Part shown: piece by piece, positions 39,805-48,474 of the stretch | Layout: each line of letters starts with the position of its first letter | Position numbering within the stretch: position 1 is the stretch's first letter | Source of the DNA: an uncultured Oscillospiraceae bacterium | GTDB lineage: Bacteria; Bacillota; Clostridia; Oscillospirales; Oscillospiraceae | DNA: 64,000 nucleotides | Reading direction: 5' to 3' | Assembly (NCBI GenBank): GCA_910587285.1 | Contig: CAJULM010000013.1 | Coordinates: forward strand, 1-64,000 | The notes under the pieces: model-generated | What the model was told of the DNA's origin: nothing | What the model saw: the letters and a program-made list of their open reading frames with translations, nothing else | The model's database searches: none | Program-made: the position numbers and the translations under genes

Positions 39805-41352
39805 ATGCAAAGAATTTTGAGTAAAATTGGCAAGGTGTTGTTTCACCGGCTTGGGATTGTGGCGGTGCTCATCATTGCCCAGATTATTTTGTATATCATG
39901 GGACTGGTTGTGCTGCGGGACAGCGTGTATTTCGACCGGGTGGAATGGTTTTTCCTGGTGCTTTCTGTGCTGTCCGCAGCTTGGATTGTGGGGGATAAGA
40001 GCAACCCAGGTTATAAGATAGGCTGGATTATTATTGTGCTTGGGCTGATGCCCTTCGGGTCCCTGGCCTATCTGCTGCTGGGGGGCAACCATCTGTCCTC
40101 CTTCAACCAGCGCCGGCTGCGCTCCATGGAGCGAAAAATCCGAAAAAATTTGGGGAGCGAATGCGGACGATCCGCTTTTTTAGGAGAGCTGATTGGAGCG
40201 GACGCGGCCTGCATGGCCCGCTATCTGGAGCGGACCACCTGCTGTCCGGTGTACGGCAACACAAGGACGAGATACTATCCCCTAGGGGACGACTGCTACG
40301 ACGACATTTTAGACGCTCTGCGGGCTGCCCGGCGCTATATCTTTATCGAGTATTTCATCATTGAGGAAGGCAAGCTGTGGAATTCGGTGCTGGATATTCT
40401 AAAAGAGAAGGCGGAGCAGGGGGTGGAGGTGCGGGTGATCTACGACGACATCGGCTCCATCTCCACGCTGCCGTCCGATTATCCAGCGCGGTTGGAAAAG
40501 CTGGGGGTGCACTGCCGGGTCTTTAACCGTTTTGTGCCTGTGGTGTCCCTGCGTCAGAATAACCGGGACCACCGAAAGTATATGATTGTGGACGGACAGG
40601 TGGCCTTTACCGGCGGAATCAATATGGCGGACGAGTATATCAATGTGAAGCCCCGCTTCGGCCACTGGAAGGACTCGGCCATTCGTCTGGAGGGGGACGC
40701 GGTGTGGTCCATGACGGTGTCCTTTCTGTCCATGTGGGACTTCACACACAGCGAGGCGGAGCACTTCACACCCTTCCGGCCAGAGCCGGCCTGCGGCGGT
40801 GTGGAGGGCTATGTGCAGCCATACCACGATTGCCCGTGGGACCGGGAGCCGGTGGGGCAGTCGGTGTATCTGCACCTGATTTATCGGGCGAAGCGGTATA
40901 TCTATATCACGACGCCCTATTTGGTGATTGACTATTCCCTGACCATGGCGCTGACCACCGCGGCAAAGTCCGGGGTGGACGTGCGCATTATTACGCCGCA
41001 TATTCCGGACAAAAAGACGGTGTTCGAGCTTACCCGATGCCATTATGAGGAGCTGATTGAGGCTGGGGTGCAGATTTTTGAGTATGAGCCAGGCTTTATC
41101 CACAGCAAAAATTTTGTGGTGGACGACTGTTTTGCAACGGTGGGGACAGTAAATCTGGATTACCGCAGTATGTTTCTTCACTTTGAAAATGGCGTGCTAC
41201 TGTATGGGACGCCTTCGGTGGCGGAAATTCGGGAGGACTTTTTGGATACCCAGACCAAAAGCCTGCGGATAACGTGGGAGGACTGCCAGGCAATTTCGCT
41301 GCCTCACCGGTTGCTGAGGGACCTGCTGCGGCTGTTTGCCCCACTGCTGTGA
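39805..41352 (+). CDS. cls: Cardiolipin synthase, phospholipase D type
   Basis: A 515-residue membrane enzyme that joins two phosphatidylglycerols. Two N-terminal membrane helices (IVAVLIIAQIILYIMGLVVL and FFLVLSVLSAAWIV) precede two HKD motifs, HRKYMIVDG near residue 255 and HSKNFVVDD near residue 433. Length is normal for bacterial Cls. It follows dnaE by 19 nt. The 220 nt after it hold only the tRNA promoter. Confidence 0.96.
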   Translation: MQRILSKIGKVLFHRLGIVAVLIIAQIILYIMGLVVLRDSVYFDRVEWFFLVLSVLSAAWIVGDKSNPGYKIGWIIIVLGLMPFGSLAYLLLGGNHLSSFNQRRLRSMERKIRKNLGSECGRSAFLGELIGADAACMARYLERTTCCPVYGNTRTRYYPLGDDCYDDILDALRAARRYIFIEYFIIEEGKLWNSVLDILKEKAEQGVEVRVIYDDIGSISTLPSDYPARLEKLGVHCRVFNRFVPVVSLRQNNRDHRKYMIVDGQVAFTGGINMADEYINVKPRFGHWKDSAIRLEGDAVWSMTVSFLSMWDFTHSEAEHFTPFRPEPACGGVEGYVQPYHDCPWDREPVGQSVYLHLIYRAKRYIYITTPYLVIDYSLTMALTTAAKSGVDVRIITPHIPDKKTVFELTRCHYEELIEAGVQIFEYEPGFIHSKNFVVDDCFATVGTVNLDYRSMFLHFENGVLLYGTPSVAEIREDFLDTQTKSLRITWEDCQAISLPHRLLRDLLRLFAPLL

Positions 41353-41519
41353 CGGAGCAAGCGCCATCTCTTTTCAATATAAAGACTGTTATTAAAACTC
41401 CCGGCGATTTTACCAATACGGTGCAAAAGCCTTTTGGTATGTTATAAGTTAATCCGAAAGATTTCCAATTTTAGATATTACCAGCCCTTATCTTGGATAG
41501 GGACCAAGCGCCCAACCAC

Positions 41520-41548
41520 TTGACAAAACGGCGGTTGTGGTGTATGAT
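41520..41548 (+). promoter_or_regulatory. tRNA promoter
   Basis: TTGACA, a 17-nt spacer and TATGAT, 22 nt before the tRNA. It is close to the sigma-A consensus. Confidence 0.85.
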
Positions 41549-41570
41549 GAGCAAGTGTCCGGCGCGGAGC

Positions 41571-41646
41571 GCTGGTATAGCTCAGTTGGTAGAGCAGCTG
41601 ATTCGTAATCAGCAGGTCGTGTGTTCGAGTCACATTACCAGCTCCA
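41571..41646 (+). tRNA. tRNA-Thr (CGT)
   Basis: The cloverleaf is complete. Acceptor GCTGGTA pairs with TACCAGC, the D-arm reads GCTC...GAGC, and the anticodon stem GCTGA/TCAGC encloses loop TTCGTAA with anticodon CGT. The T-arm GTGTG/CACAT (one G-T pair) encloses TTCGAGT. CCA is encoded. Reads codon ACG. Confidence 0.96.
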
Positions 41647-41693
41647 AACAGCAAACGCCTTGTTCAGTACTTCTGAACAAGGCGTTTGCTGTT
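41647..41693 (+). terminator. 21-bp perfect hairpin after tRNA-Thr
   Basis: The arms AACAGCAAACGCC...TTCAG and CTGAA...GGCGTTTGCTGTT are perfectly complementary over 21 bp with loop TACTT. There is only a short T stretch after it. It most likely terminates the tRNA transcript; the unusual length is noted. Confidence 0.65.
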
Positions 41694-41714
41694 TGAGGCG
41701 TCTGCGGCAGCGGA

Positions 41715-41743
41715 TTGATTTCTGCTCAGGCGTATGCTATACT
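41715..41743 (+). promoter_or_regulatory. Promoter of radical SAM pair
   Basis: TTGATT, a 17-nt spacer and TATACT, 30 nt before the GTG start of the first radical SAM gene. Confidence 0.7.
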
Positions 41744-41773
41744 AAAAAAGCGTGGCATGGGGGTGAAAACGCC

Positions 41774-42676
41774 GTGAAAATAAAGGATTTCTTGTATTTT
41801 GCCGGGTTCGGGATAAAAACGGTGCTGCTTCGCGGGGAAAAGCCGATTCTTGGGACGATTATTGTGACCGACCAATGCAATTTGAGGTGTAAGCACTGCT
41901 CGGTGAACAATATCACGTCGGTCATGTATTCATACCGGCAGATCAGGGCCGAGATGGAGCAGTTGTACAGCATGGGAATCCGGATTCTGTTTTTCTGCGG
42001 CGGAGAGACCTTCCTGTGGCGCGATGGGGACAAAACGCTGCGGGATTTGGTGATTCAGGCCAAGCAAATGGGCTTTTTGATTGTAAACGTGGTGACAAAC
42101 GGGACATTTTCTCTGGAACTGCCCGAGGCGGACCTGATTTTGCTCAGTTTGGACGGAACGCGGGAGCAGCACAATGAGATTCGGGGGGAGACTTATGACG
42201 TTATCCTGGAAAATATCCGAAATGCGCCGGCAGACAACATCTGCCTGTATATGGCGATCAACCAAATCAACAAAAGCGGGATTCGAGACGTGTGCCATAC
42301 GGCGATGAGGGAGAAAAACGTCCGCGCGGTGTCGTTCAATTTTCATACGCCCTATCCAGATACGGCAGAACTGGTCCTGAGCAGGGAAGAAAAGGCGGCG
42401 TGCTGCCGGGATATTGTGCAGATGATGAGGGAAGGAGCGCCGGTATTTAACCTGAAAAGCGCCTTTCCCTATTTGGTGGATCAACGTTTTCCTACGCCCT
42501 GTCATCAGTGCGTGGTGATGGAAAACGGCAAGCTGAGCACCTGTGGGCGGTGTATCGAGGTGGAGGGGCTGTGCCAGCACTGCGGATATTTTTTTGTGGC
42601 GGAATACACCCTTTTGTTCCGCGGAAATCTGAAAATTATCATAGAAATGCTGCAAACCTATTTGAAGTATGTATAG
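41774..42676 (+). CDS. Radical SAM protein with C-terminal Cys-rich (SPASM-like) region
   Basis: A 300-residue enzyme starting at GTG behind GGGGGTG. CNLRCKHCS near residue 36 is the SAM-cluster motif, and FFCGGETFLWRDG near residue 78 the GGE motif. The C-terminus has seven cysteines (PCHQCVVMENGKLSTCGRC, CQHCGYF), suggesting an auxiliary Fe-S cluster. Substrate unknown. It is followed 8 nt later by a HemW-like gene; the pair probably acts together. Confidence 0.85.
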   Translation: MKIKDFLYFAGFGIKTVLLRGEKPILGTIIVTDQCNLRCKHCSVNNITSVMYSYRQIRAEMEQLYSMGIRILFFCGGETFLWRDGDKTLRDLVIQAKQMGFLIVNVVTNGTFSLELPEADLILLSLDGTREQHNEIRGETYDVILENIRNAPADNICLYMAINQINKSGIRDVCHTAMREKNVRAVSFNFHTPYPDTAELVLSREEKAACCRDIVQMMREGAPVFNLKSAFPYLVDQRFPTPCHQCVVMENGKLSTCGRCIEVEGLCQHCGYFFVAEYTLLFRGNLKIIIEMLQTYLKYV

Positions 42677-42684
42677 GGTGAACA

Positions 42685-43938
42685 ATGAATATGATAACTG
42701 ATTTAGTGAGAATGTGGCTGACCCGGTCCGTCAAGCCCTTCGTATTTACGGGCGAATTTGATTCCCGCCTGCCTTATGAGGAATGTGAACAGTTAGGGTT
42801 ATACGTCCACATTCCGTTTTGCAGAAACGTGTGCAATTTCTGCCCATACTGCAAAGTGGAGTATTCAAAGGAGCGGTGTGATCGCTATATTGACGCGCTC
42901 ATCCAGGAAATCCATTTGGTGGGAGGCCGGGGAGAGGAGAAAAAACGGGTCACCAGTTTGTATTTTGGAGGCGGTACGCCGGCGCTTGCCGCCGGGCGGT
43001 TGAAGGAGATCATTGACGCGCTGGGCAGGTATTATGACATCACCGAGGGGATTGGGGTAGAGCTTCACCCCAGCGATGTGGTTCTCCCCGTGCTGCGGAC
43101 GCTGCGGGACGCGGGCGTGACCAAGCTCAGCATTGGGATTCAGTCGTTTCAGGGGAGGCATCAGGCAGTGTTGGGGCGGGAGGCGGCGGACCCCGCCGCC
43201 CTGGCCGCGGCGCTGGCGGCGGTTCCCTTTGAAACCGTGTCCATGGACTTTATTTTTGCTCTGCCGGGGCAGACCCTGGACGAATTGAAGGCGGATATCG
43301 ACACCGCTTTTGCCAACGGAGCAAACCATATCGCGCTTTACCCATTTATCGACTTTACCTTCACGGACAGCCTGGTTTCGGCAATGCCGAAAAAAGAAAA
43401 GCGGCGGCTGATGGACGCAGTGACGGCCTACTGCCAGGAGCTGGGGTGCGTCCGCAACTCTATATGGACATTCGCACAGGGGGAAAGCGTCCGGTATTCC
43501 TCCATGACGCGGGAGACCTTTTTGGGGTTCGGTTGCTCCGCCGCGACACTGCTGCGGGAGCAGTTCAAGGTAAATACCTTTTCGATGGAGGAATACTGCC
43601 GGCGGGTGGAGGCGAACAGCCTTCCCACGGCGCTCACCCTTCGCTTTTCCCTACGGCAGAGGATGGTATATTATTTATTCTGGGCGGCTTATGGCATCCA
43701 GGTGGCGGAGGCGGATTTTGAGCGTTTTTTTGGTGTTCCGCTGCGCAAAATGTATGGTGTGGAGTTGTGGGCGGCGAGACGGCTGGGCTTTGTGACGTAT
43801 CAGAATGGCGTGTATGAGATGACGCCTCGAGGGGCGTTTTATTACCACTACTTTGAGAGCTTTTACACTCTGGCCTACATTGATAAAATGTGGGGGATGC
43901 TGCGGGAGAATGCATTTCCCCAACGGATGGCGCTTTAA
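42685..43938 (+). CDS. HemW/HemN-like radical SAM protein
   Basis: A 417-residue protein. YVHIPFCRNVCNFCPYC near residue 33 carries the CxxxCxxC motif plus one extra cysteine, as in the coproporphyrinogen oxidase-like family. LYFGGGTPALAAGRL near residue 92 and SIGIQSFQGRHQAVLGR near residue 150 are family motifs. The C-terminal HemN domain is present. It could be a heme chaperone, an anaerobilin-synthase-like methyltransferase or an unrelated HemW paralogue. Its tight linkage to the preceding radical SAM gene is not typical for hemW. Confidence 0.85.
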   Translation: MNMITDLVRMWLTRSVKPFVFTGEFDSRLPYEECEQLGLYVHIPFCRNVCNFCPYCKVEYSKERCDRYIDALIQEIHLVGGRGEEKKRVTSLYFGGGTPALAAGRLKEIIDALGRYYDITEGIGVELHPSDVVLPVLRTLRDAGVTKLSIGIQSFQGRHQAVLGREAADPAALAAALAAVPFETVSMDFIFALPGQTLDELKADIDTAFANGANHIALYPFIDFTFTDSLVSAMPKKEKRRLMDAVTAYCQELGCVRNSIWTFAQGESVRYSSMTRETFLGFGCSAATLLREQFKVNTFSMEEYCRRVEANSLPTALTLRFSLRQRMVYYLFWAAYGIQVAEADFERFFGVPLRKMYGVELWAARRLGFVTYQNGVYEMTPRGAFYYHYFESFYTLAYIDKMWGMLRENAFPQRMAL

Positions 43939-43972
43939 ACCCCAGATGGCCGAAGCCATCTGGGGTTTATTT
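43937..43972. terminator. Bidirectional terminator
   Basis: ACCCCAGATGGC and GCCATCTGGGGT with a CGAA loop, followed by TTTATTTG on the plus side and preceded by AAA on the other. It serves the convergent HemW-like and aldo/keto reductase genes. Confidence 0.9.
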
Positions 43973-43991
43973 GTGGGTGAGGGAAACGGGC

Positions 43992-45182
43992 TCAGCTCCG
44001 ATTCTGCTTGGCCTCCTGTTCCCGCTGCTTGCAGATATCAGCCCAGCTGGGCGTCTTTTCAATGGCCTCGGCCAGCCCCTTCAAAGCCGACGGTACGTCG
44101 ATTCCCTGGGGGCAGGCCTGGGAGCACTTGCCGCAGGCAATGCAGGCTGCCGGACGCTTGTCCAGTGGAAGGGCGTCAAAACGCATTCCCACATTGGAGC
44201 CGGGCTGAAAGCGCACCTCGTTATAGGCGGCGATCATGGAGGGAATGTCCAGCCCCATGGGGCAGCCGTCGCAGCAGTAGCGGCAGGCGGTGCAGGGGAT
44301 GGAGTCCTTCATGGTTTCCGCCAGCTCCAGCAGGGCGGCGAGTTCCTCTTGGGTCAGCGGCTGATCCACCGAAAGGGTGGCTGTGTTTTCCGCCATCTGT
44401 TCCAGGCTGGACATCCCGCTGAGAATCATTTTCACGTTGGGCAGCCCCTGCAAAAAGCGAAACGCCCAGGCCGCGCCGGTGTCACCGGGGCGGAGCTGGC
44501 GCAGGGGAGCCAGCTCGCTGTCGCTCAGCCGGGCCAGACGCCCGCCCCGGACGGGCTCCATCACCCAGACGGGAATGCCGTGCCGGGTGAGCAGCTCGTA
44601 CTTTTCCCGGCCATGCTGAAGGGTCCAGTCCAGATAGTTCAGCTGAAGCTGGCAGAAGTCCATCTGACTGCCGCAATAGTTCAGGAAGGTCTCCAGCGTG
44701 GGGATGCCGCCGTGGGCGGAAAAGCCCAGAAAGCGGATGCGTCCCAGCCGCTTCTGCTCTAAAAAGTAGTCTAAAATTCCCCACTTTTGGTCCATGTACA
44801 CCTGGATAGAGTTTTCATAGACATTGTGAAGGAGATAGAAATCGAAATAATCCACGCCGCATTTTTTCAGCTGCTCCTCAAAAATGGCGGCGGGGTCGTA
44901 GCTGCTGCTGATCTGATGACCGGGGTATTTGTCGGCCAGATACCAGCGCTCCCGAGGGTAGCGGGACAGAGAGCGGCCCAGCACAACTTCAGATTTTCCG
45001 GCGTGGTACGGGTAGGCGGTGTCGAAGTAGTTGACGCCGTGGGCCATGGCGTAGTCAACCATCTCATCGACCCGCTTTTCGTCAATGGCGGATCCGTCGG
45101 TCTCTCCGGGGAGCAGGGGCAGGCGCATGGCGCCGAAGCCCAAACGGGACAGCGAGACGCCCTGAAACTCATTGGTCAGCAT
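43992..45182 (-). CDS. Aldo/keto reductase with C-terminal 4Fe-4S domain
   Basis: A 396-residue protein of the COG1453 type. The aldo/keto reductase barrel shows GFGAMRLPLLPG near the start, NYFDTAYPYHAGKSE near residue 50 (catalytic Asp and Tyr) and DFYLLHNV near residue 115. The C-terminal part has two ferredoxin motifs, CTACRYCCDGCPMGLDIP and CIACGKCSQACPQGIDV. Likely an NAD(P)H-dependent oxidoreductase with electron-transfer centre in an anaerobe. Substrate unknown. Confidence 0.93.
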   Translation of the reverse strand: MLTNEFQGVSLSRLGFGAMRLPLLPGETDGSAIDEKRVDEMVDYAMAHGVNYFDTAYPYHAGKSEVVLGRSLSRYPRERWYLADKYPGHQISSSYDPAAIFEEQLKKCGVDYFDFYLLHNVYENSIQVYMDQKWGILDYFLEQKRLGRIRFLGFSAHGGIPTLETFLNYCGSQMDFCQLQLNYLDWTLQHGREKYELLTRHGIPVWVMEPVRGGRLARLSDSELAPLRQLRPGDTGAAWAFRFLQGLPNVKMILSGMSSLEQMAENTATLSVDQPLTQEELAALLELAETMKDSIPCTACRYCCDGCPMGLDIPSMIAAYNEVRFQPGSNVGMRFDALPLDKRPAACIACGKCSQACPQGIDVPSALKGLAEAIEKTPSWADICKQREQEAKQNRS

Positions 45183-45221
45183 GGTGGTATCCTCCTCAAG
45201 TATGGATGGTTGCCTGTGGGG

Positions 45222-46322
45222 TTATCCCTCGGCTTCCAGCGTCAGCTCCGCAATCACGGGATTGTGGTCGGTGTATTGAAATTGCCGGTCCAGCGTTTCC
45301 ACGCGGTCCAGGCGGACGTTGGGGGAGAGGATAAAGCCGTCGATAACGTAAAACTGATTGCCTGCGGGATCGGAGTCATAGGGGTGATTCAGCAGGCGGC
45401 AGCTGGGGACGGACAGGTCGCAGGCAAACTGCCAGCCCTGGGGCAGAATGTCATTTTCCAGCACGCCGGGTGTCCACAGCTCCGGGTCCTGGATGGGGAA
45501 GGCGTCCAGCGCGCCGGGGAAAGTCTGATTGAAATCGCCGCCGGCGATGACATAATTGCCCTTTTCATACTCAGCGGTGAGGAAATCCATGAGCAGCCTG
45601 GTCTGGGCGGCCTTGCCCTCGCCGTCATCATAGGCCTCCAAGTGGAGGTTGACCAGTACCAGCTCCTTGTCCGAGCCCTCTAAGGGCACATAGTTCACCA
45701 GCAGGCACCGCTTCAGATTGGCGGCGCGCACCGGCCAGGAGAAGGGGCAGGGCAGGGCGATGCGCTCGGCCCGGTCCACGTTAAGGCGTGACAGGGTCTG
45801 CAAGCCGCTGTGGACCTTTCCGATGGGGGGCCAGGGGAAGGGAACAAAATCGCAGGAGTAATTCAGGGCGTAGGCGCTGGAGTATGCCCCTTTTCTGTTG
45901 GAGAGAAGCTGTTGCCAATAAATCTTGCTTTGGTCCACGCTCTTTGTGCGGCCGGAATTGGTGTCCACCTCCTGGAGAAAAAAGACGTCGGCCTTTTGCT
46001 CCTCCAGAAATTCGGAGATACCGGCCAGATTGGCATCCATCTGCGCCCGGGTGGGGGCGACGTCCGAGCCGCCATCCATGAAGAAGTCGGAATCCGCGCC
46101 CAATCCGGCGTAGCCGGTGTTCTGGGACAGGACGGTGAGGCTGTCGCCGGGGGCCAGGAATATCTGCTTGGGTGCGCCAGTCCGGTTGATCTCCACATCC
46201 TCCACCGGGGCGGGCTTGTACTCCCGCACGGTGAGCCAGCCGATCAGCCCGACCGCGGCCAGCACCACCACGCCCAGCACGATTCCCACCCATTTTAAGA
46301 TCCGTTTGGCCATATACCCCAC
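45222..46322 (-). CDS. Membrane-anchored endonuclease/exonuclease/phosphatase family protein
   Basis: A 366-residue protein with an N-terminal membrane anchor (ILKWVGIVLGVVVLAAVGLIGWLTV) and an EEP domain. DVFFLQEVD near residue 112 carries the catalytic Glu, YVIAGGDFNQ near residue 258 the Asp/Asn, and YTDHNPVIAEL at the end the Asp-His pair. The domain would face outside. Substrate could be nucleic acid or phospholipid/phosphosugar. Confidence 0.9.
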   Translation of the reverse strand: MGYMAKRILKWVGIVLGVVVLAAVGLIGWLTVREYKPAPVEDVEINRTGAPKQIFLAPGDSLTVLSQNTGYAGLGADSDFFMDGGSDVAPTRAQMDANLAGISEFLEEQKADVFFLQEVDTNSGRTKSVDQSKIYWQQLLSNRKGAYSSAYALNYSCDFVPFPWPPIGKVHSGLQTLSRLNVDRAERIALPCPFSWPVRAANLKRCLLVNYVPLEGSDKELVLVNLHLEAYDDGEGKAAQTRLLMDFLTAEYEKGNYVIAGGDFNQTFPGALDAFPIQDPELWTPGVLENDILPQGWQFACDLSVPSCRLLNHPYDSDPAGNQFYVIDGFILSPNVRLDRVETLDRQFQYTDHNPVIAELTLEAEG

Positions 46323-46423
46323 ATCCTTTCAGAATTTTCCTATAAAAAGAATAACACAGGCGGGGGCACATATCAACCCTTTTCCATATTGGAGCGGAGT
46401 CAAATCTGCTCTTTTGACAAAAA

Positions 46424-46452
46424 GCTGAGCCCCGCGCTTGACGCACGGGGCT
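46424..46452 (-). terminator. Terminator of rpmB
   Basis: TGAGCCCCG and CGGGGCTCA form a stem between the start of the EEP gene and rpmB; on the minus strand the arm is followed by TTTTTGTC. Confidence 0.8.
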
Positions 46453-46472
46453 CAATTTGCTTCCTTATGGAA

Positions 46473-46661
46473 TCACACGGCGCGGGTGACCTTGCCGGAG
46501 CGGAGGCAGCGGGTGCACACATAGACGTGCTTAGGGGTGCCGTCCACGACAGCCTTGACGCGCTTGACGTTGGGCTTCCAGGGACGGTTGGAGCGGCGGT
46601 GAGAGTGGGACACCTGAATGCCGAAGTTCACGCCCTTGCCGCAGAACTCACATTTGGCCAT
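46473..46661 (-). CDS. rpmB: 50S ribosomal protein L28
   Basis: A 62-residue ribosomal protein starting MAKCEFCGKGV. Cysteines CEFC and CTRC form the zinc-type site of one L28 class. SHSHRRSNRPWKPNVKRV is the signature. Start ATG at 46661 has AGGAGG. It is a lone gene transcribed away from hprK. Confidence 0.97.
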   Translation of the reverse strand: MAKCEFCGKGVNFGIQVSHSHRRSNRPWKPNVKRVKAVVDGTPKHVYVCTRCLRSGKVTRAV

Positions 46662-46786
46662 ATTAACTAACCTCCTTGCTGGTTGAAATTCATGCAAACG
46701 ATAACTTCATTATGCTAACACAGCGGCGGCCAAAAATCAAGTGCGAATTTGCGGAATCCGCTATTTTTTTCGGGGAAGGAGTGTGG

Positions 46787-46792
46787 TATAAT
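46787..46792 (+). promoter_or_regulatory. -10 box for hprK
   Basis: TATAAT 36 nt before the hprK start, with a T-rich but poorly matching -35 region (46764-46769). A transcription start near 46,799 is inferred. Confidence 0.55.
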
Positions 46793-46827
46793 AAAAGAAA
46801 AATTTTTGCGGAAGGGGTGTGACTGCT

Positions 46828-47781
46828 GTGGCGGAAACGCAGGGAATCAAGCTGGGCACCATTATTGACAATTTTCACTTGAGTGTGCTCTACGGGCCGG
46901 AGGGATATCGGGAGCGGCGGATTACGATTGAGGACGTCAACCGGCCTGGGCTTCAGCTCACCGGCTTTTTCGATTATTTTGACAAGGAGCGGATGCAGCT
47001 GCTGGGGCTGGTGGAGATCTCCTATCTGGAGGGCATTTCCTCGGAAAAGCGGGCGGTGGTGTTTGACACGCTATTTTCTTACCATACTCCGGCGGTGATT
47101 TTCGCCCGTGGGCTTCGCCCCTATCCGGAGTGCATGAAAATGGCCGAGAAGCACCAGCAGGTGATTCTCGGCACTCAGGAAAATACGGCAAATATTATGA
47201 GTACCCTGATTGCCTATCTGCGCGCGGCGCTTTCGCCCACCATCACGCGGCACGGCGTGCTGGTGGAGGTGTACGGCGAGGGCGTTATGCTGGCGGGCGA
47301 GTCCGGCGTGGGAAAGAGCGAGACGGCCATTGAGCTGGTCAAGCGGGGGCACCGCCTCATCGCGGACGACGCGGTGGAAATCCGGCGCACTCCAAACGGC
47401 GGCTTGATTGGCACCGCGCCTGAGCTGATCCGCCACTATATTGAGCTGCGGGGCATCGGAGTGGTGGATGTGCGACGGCTGTTCGGAATGTCTGCGGTGA
47501 ATTTTGACTGCTCGATTGATGTGTTGATTCAGTTGGAAAATTGGCAGGACGGCAAGGTCTACGACCGCCTGGGGGCGGACGAGCATTTTACCCCTTTGCT
47601 GGATGTCAGCGTACCCACCTTGACTATCCCAGTGAAGCCAGGGCGGAATTTGGCTGTCATCATTGAGGTGGCCGCCATGAATAATCGAAATAAAAAGATG
47701 GGATATAATGCCGCGCTGGAATTTTCCAAGCAGGTTGACAGCCACATTGACCAGAAGTATATGGAGCTTAATGGAAAATGA
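46828..47781 (+). CDS. hprK: HPr kinase/phosphorylase
   Basis: A 317-residue enzyme that phosphorylates and dephosphorylates Ser46 of HPr in carbon catabolite control. GESGVGKSE near residue 155 is Walker A, GHRLIADDAVEI follows, and LRGIGVVDVRRLFG near residue 205 is the family signature. Start set at GTG 46828 with GAAGGGG at good spacing; the GTG at 46819 is too close to the ribosome site. It overlaps the next gene by 4 nt (ATGA). Confidence 0.96.
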   Translation: MAETQGIKLGTIIDNFHLSVLYGPEGYRERRITIEDVNRPGLQLTGFFDYFDKERMQLLGLVEISYLEGISSEKRAVVFDTLFSYHTPAVIFARGLRPYPECMKMAEKHQQVILGTQENTANIMSTLIAYLRAALSPTITRHGVLVEVYGEGVMLAGESGVGKSETAIELVKRGHRLIADDAVEIRRTPNGGLIGTAPELIRHYIELRGIGVVDVRRLFGMSAVNFDCSIDVLIQLENWQDGKVYDRLGADEHFTPLLDVSVPTLTIPVKPGRNLAVIIEVAAMNNRNKKMGYNAALEFSKQVDSHIDQKYMELNGK

Positions 47782-48281
47782 GAGTGAAGAACAAGGGGTT
47801 TGGGCCGGTTTTGCTCCGATACTATCCCATTGGTACCCTTGGGCTGATGGATGACGGACGAGGGCTCAGCCGGGTGTTTCTCTGGCGCGAAGACGCGCTG
47901 CCCTGTGGCTGGCCGGAGGGGGAGACCCCGCTGACCGCGCAGGGAGCGGAGGAGTTGGACGAGTATTTTTCCGGCAAGCGCAAAGCATTTACTGTGGCGC
48001 TGTCGCCTCATGGGACGGCGTTTCAACTATCCGTTTGGGAGGCGTTGAGAGCGGTGCCCTATGGACAGACCAAAAGCTACGGGCAGATTGCCGCGGCGGT
48101 GGGCAGACCGCAGGCCGCGCGGGCGGTTGGAATGGCAAATCATGACAATCCGCTGTTGATTTTTACGCCCTGCCACCGAATTGTGGGAAGCGGCGGGGCT
48201 CTTACCGGGTTTGCCTGCGGCTTAGAGGTGAAGCGCAGGCTGTTGGAACTGGAGGGTGCGCTTCCGGCGAACAAGAAGTAG
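47778..48281 (+). CDS. ogt: Methylated-DNA--protein-cysteine methyltransferase
   Basis: A 167-residue DNA repair protein that takes alkyl groups from O6-alkylguanine. FQLSVWEALRAVPYGQTKSYGQIA near residue 76 and the acceptor motif TPCHRIVG near residue 130 define the family. It lacks the Ada regulatory domain. Translationally coupled to hprK. Confidence 0.94.
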   Translation: MRVKNKGFGPVLLRYYPIGTLGLMDDGRGLSRVFLWREDALPCGWPEGETPLTAQGAEELDEYFSGKRKAFTVALSPHGTAFQLSVWEALRAVPYGQTKSYGQIAAAVGRPQAARAVGMANHDNPLLIFTPCHRIVGSGGALTGFACGLEVKRRLLELEGALPANKK

Positions 48282-48316
48282 AGAGGCCCCTGGGCTGTAC
48301 CCAGGGGCCTCTCTAC
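48281..48316. terminator. Bidirectional terminator between ogt and sigK remnant
   Basis: AGAGAGGCCCCTGGG and CCCAGGGGCCTCTCT form a 15-bp stem with a CTGTA loop. It ends both ogt and, from the other side, the sigK 3' end. Confidence 0.85.
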
Positions 48317-48385
48317 TTCTTTTCATATTCCACGCGGAGCTTCTCCAGCGCTTTTTTCTCGATGCGGGAGACATCCCGCCGCGCT
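48313..48385 (-). pseudogene. sigK: 3' end of interrupted sporulation sigma factor gene sigK
   Basis: On the minus strand a frame enters from the element after a TAA and reads ARRDVSRIEKKALEKLRVEY then EKK and TAG. VSRIEKKALEKL is the end of sigma region 4.2 as found in SigK (SYVSRIEKRAL in Bacillus); SigE, SigF and SigG have SRLEK instead. The upstream residues of the helix-turn-helix are missing and replaced by phage-like DNA. The 5' part of sigK is predicted at the far end of the element, outside the window. The match is short (about 18 residues) but specific in type. Confidence 0.72.
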
Positions 48386-48474
48386 TAATGTAAACGACGC
48401 CCGAAAAGCCTTGCGGCGCAAGGGCTTGACCGAATGCCGGATATTTTTGGTAGCGCCGCGCTTATTGTAAGCGA
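48377..48474. repeat. Candidate attachment site with two near-identical 21-bp repeats
   Basis: CGCCGCGCTTAATGTAAACGA (48377-48397, first part shown in 20 or fewer bases: CGCCGCGCTTAATGTAAAC) and a second copy at 48454-48474 differ at two positions. The first copy straddles the point where sigK similarity ends. Between them lies a GC-rich inverted segment (GCCTTGCGGCGCAAGGGC). The layout suits a recombinase binding region at the end of a skin-type element. Confidence 0.5.
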
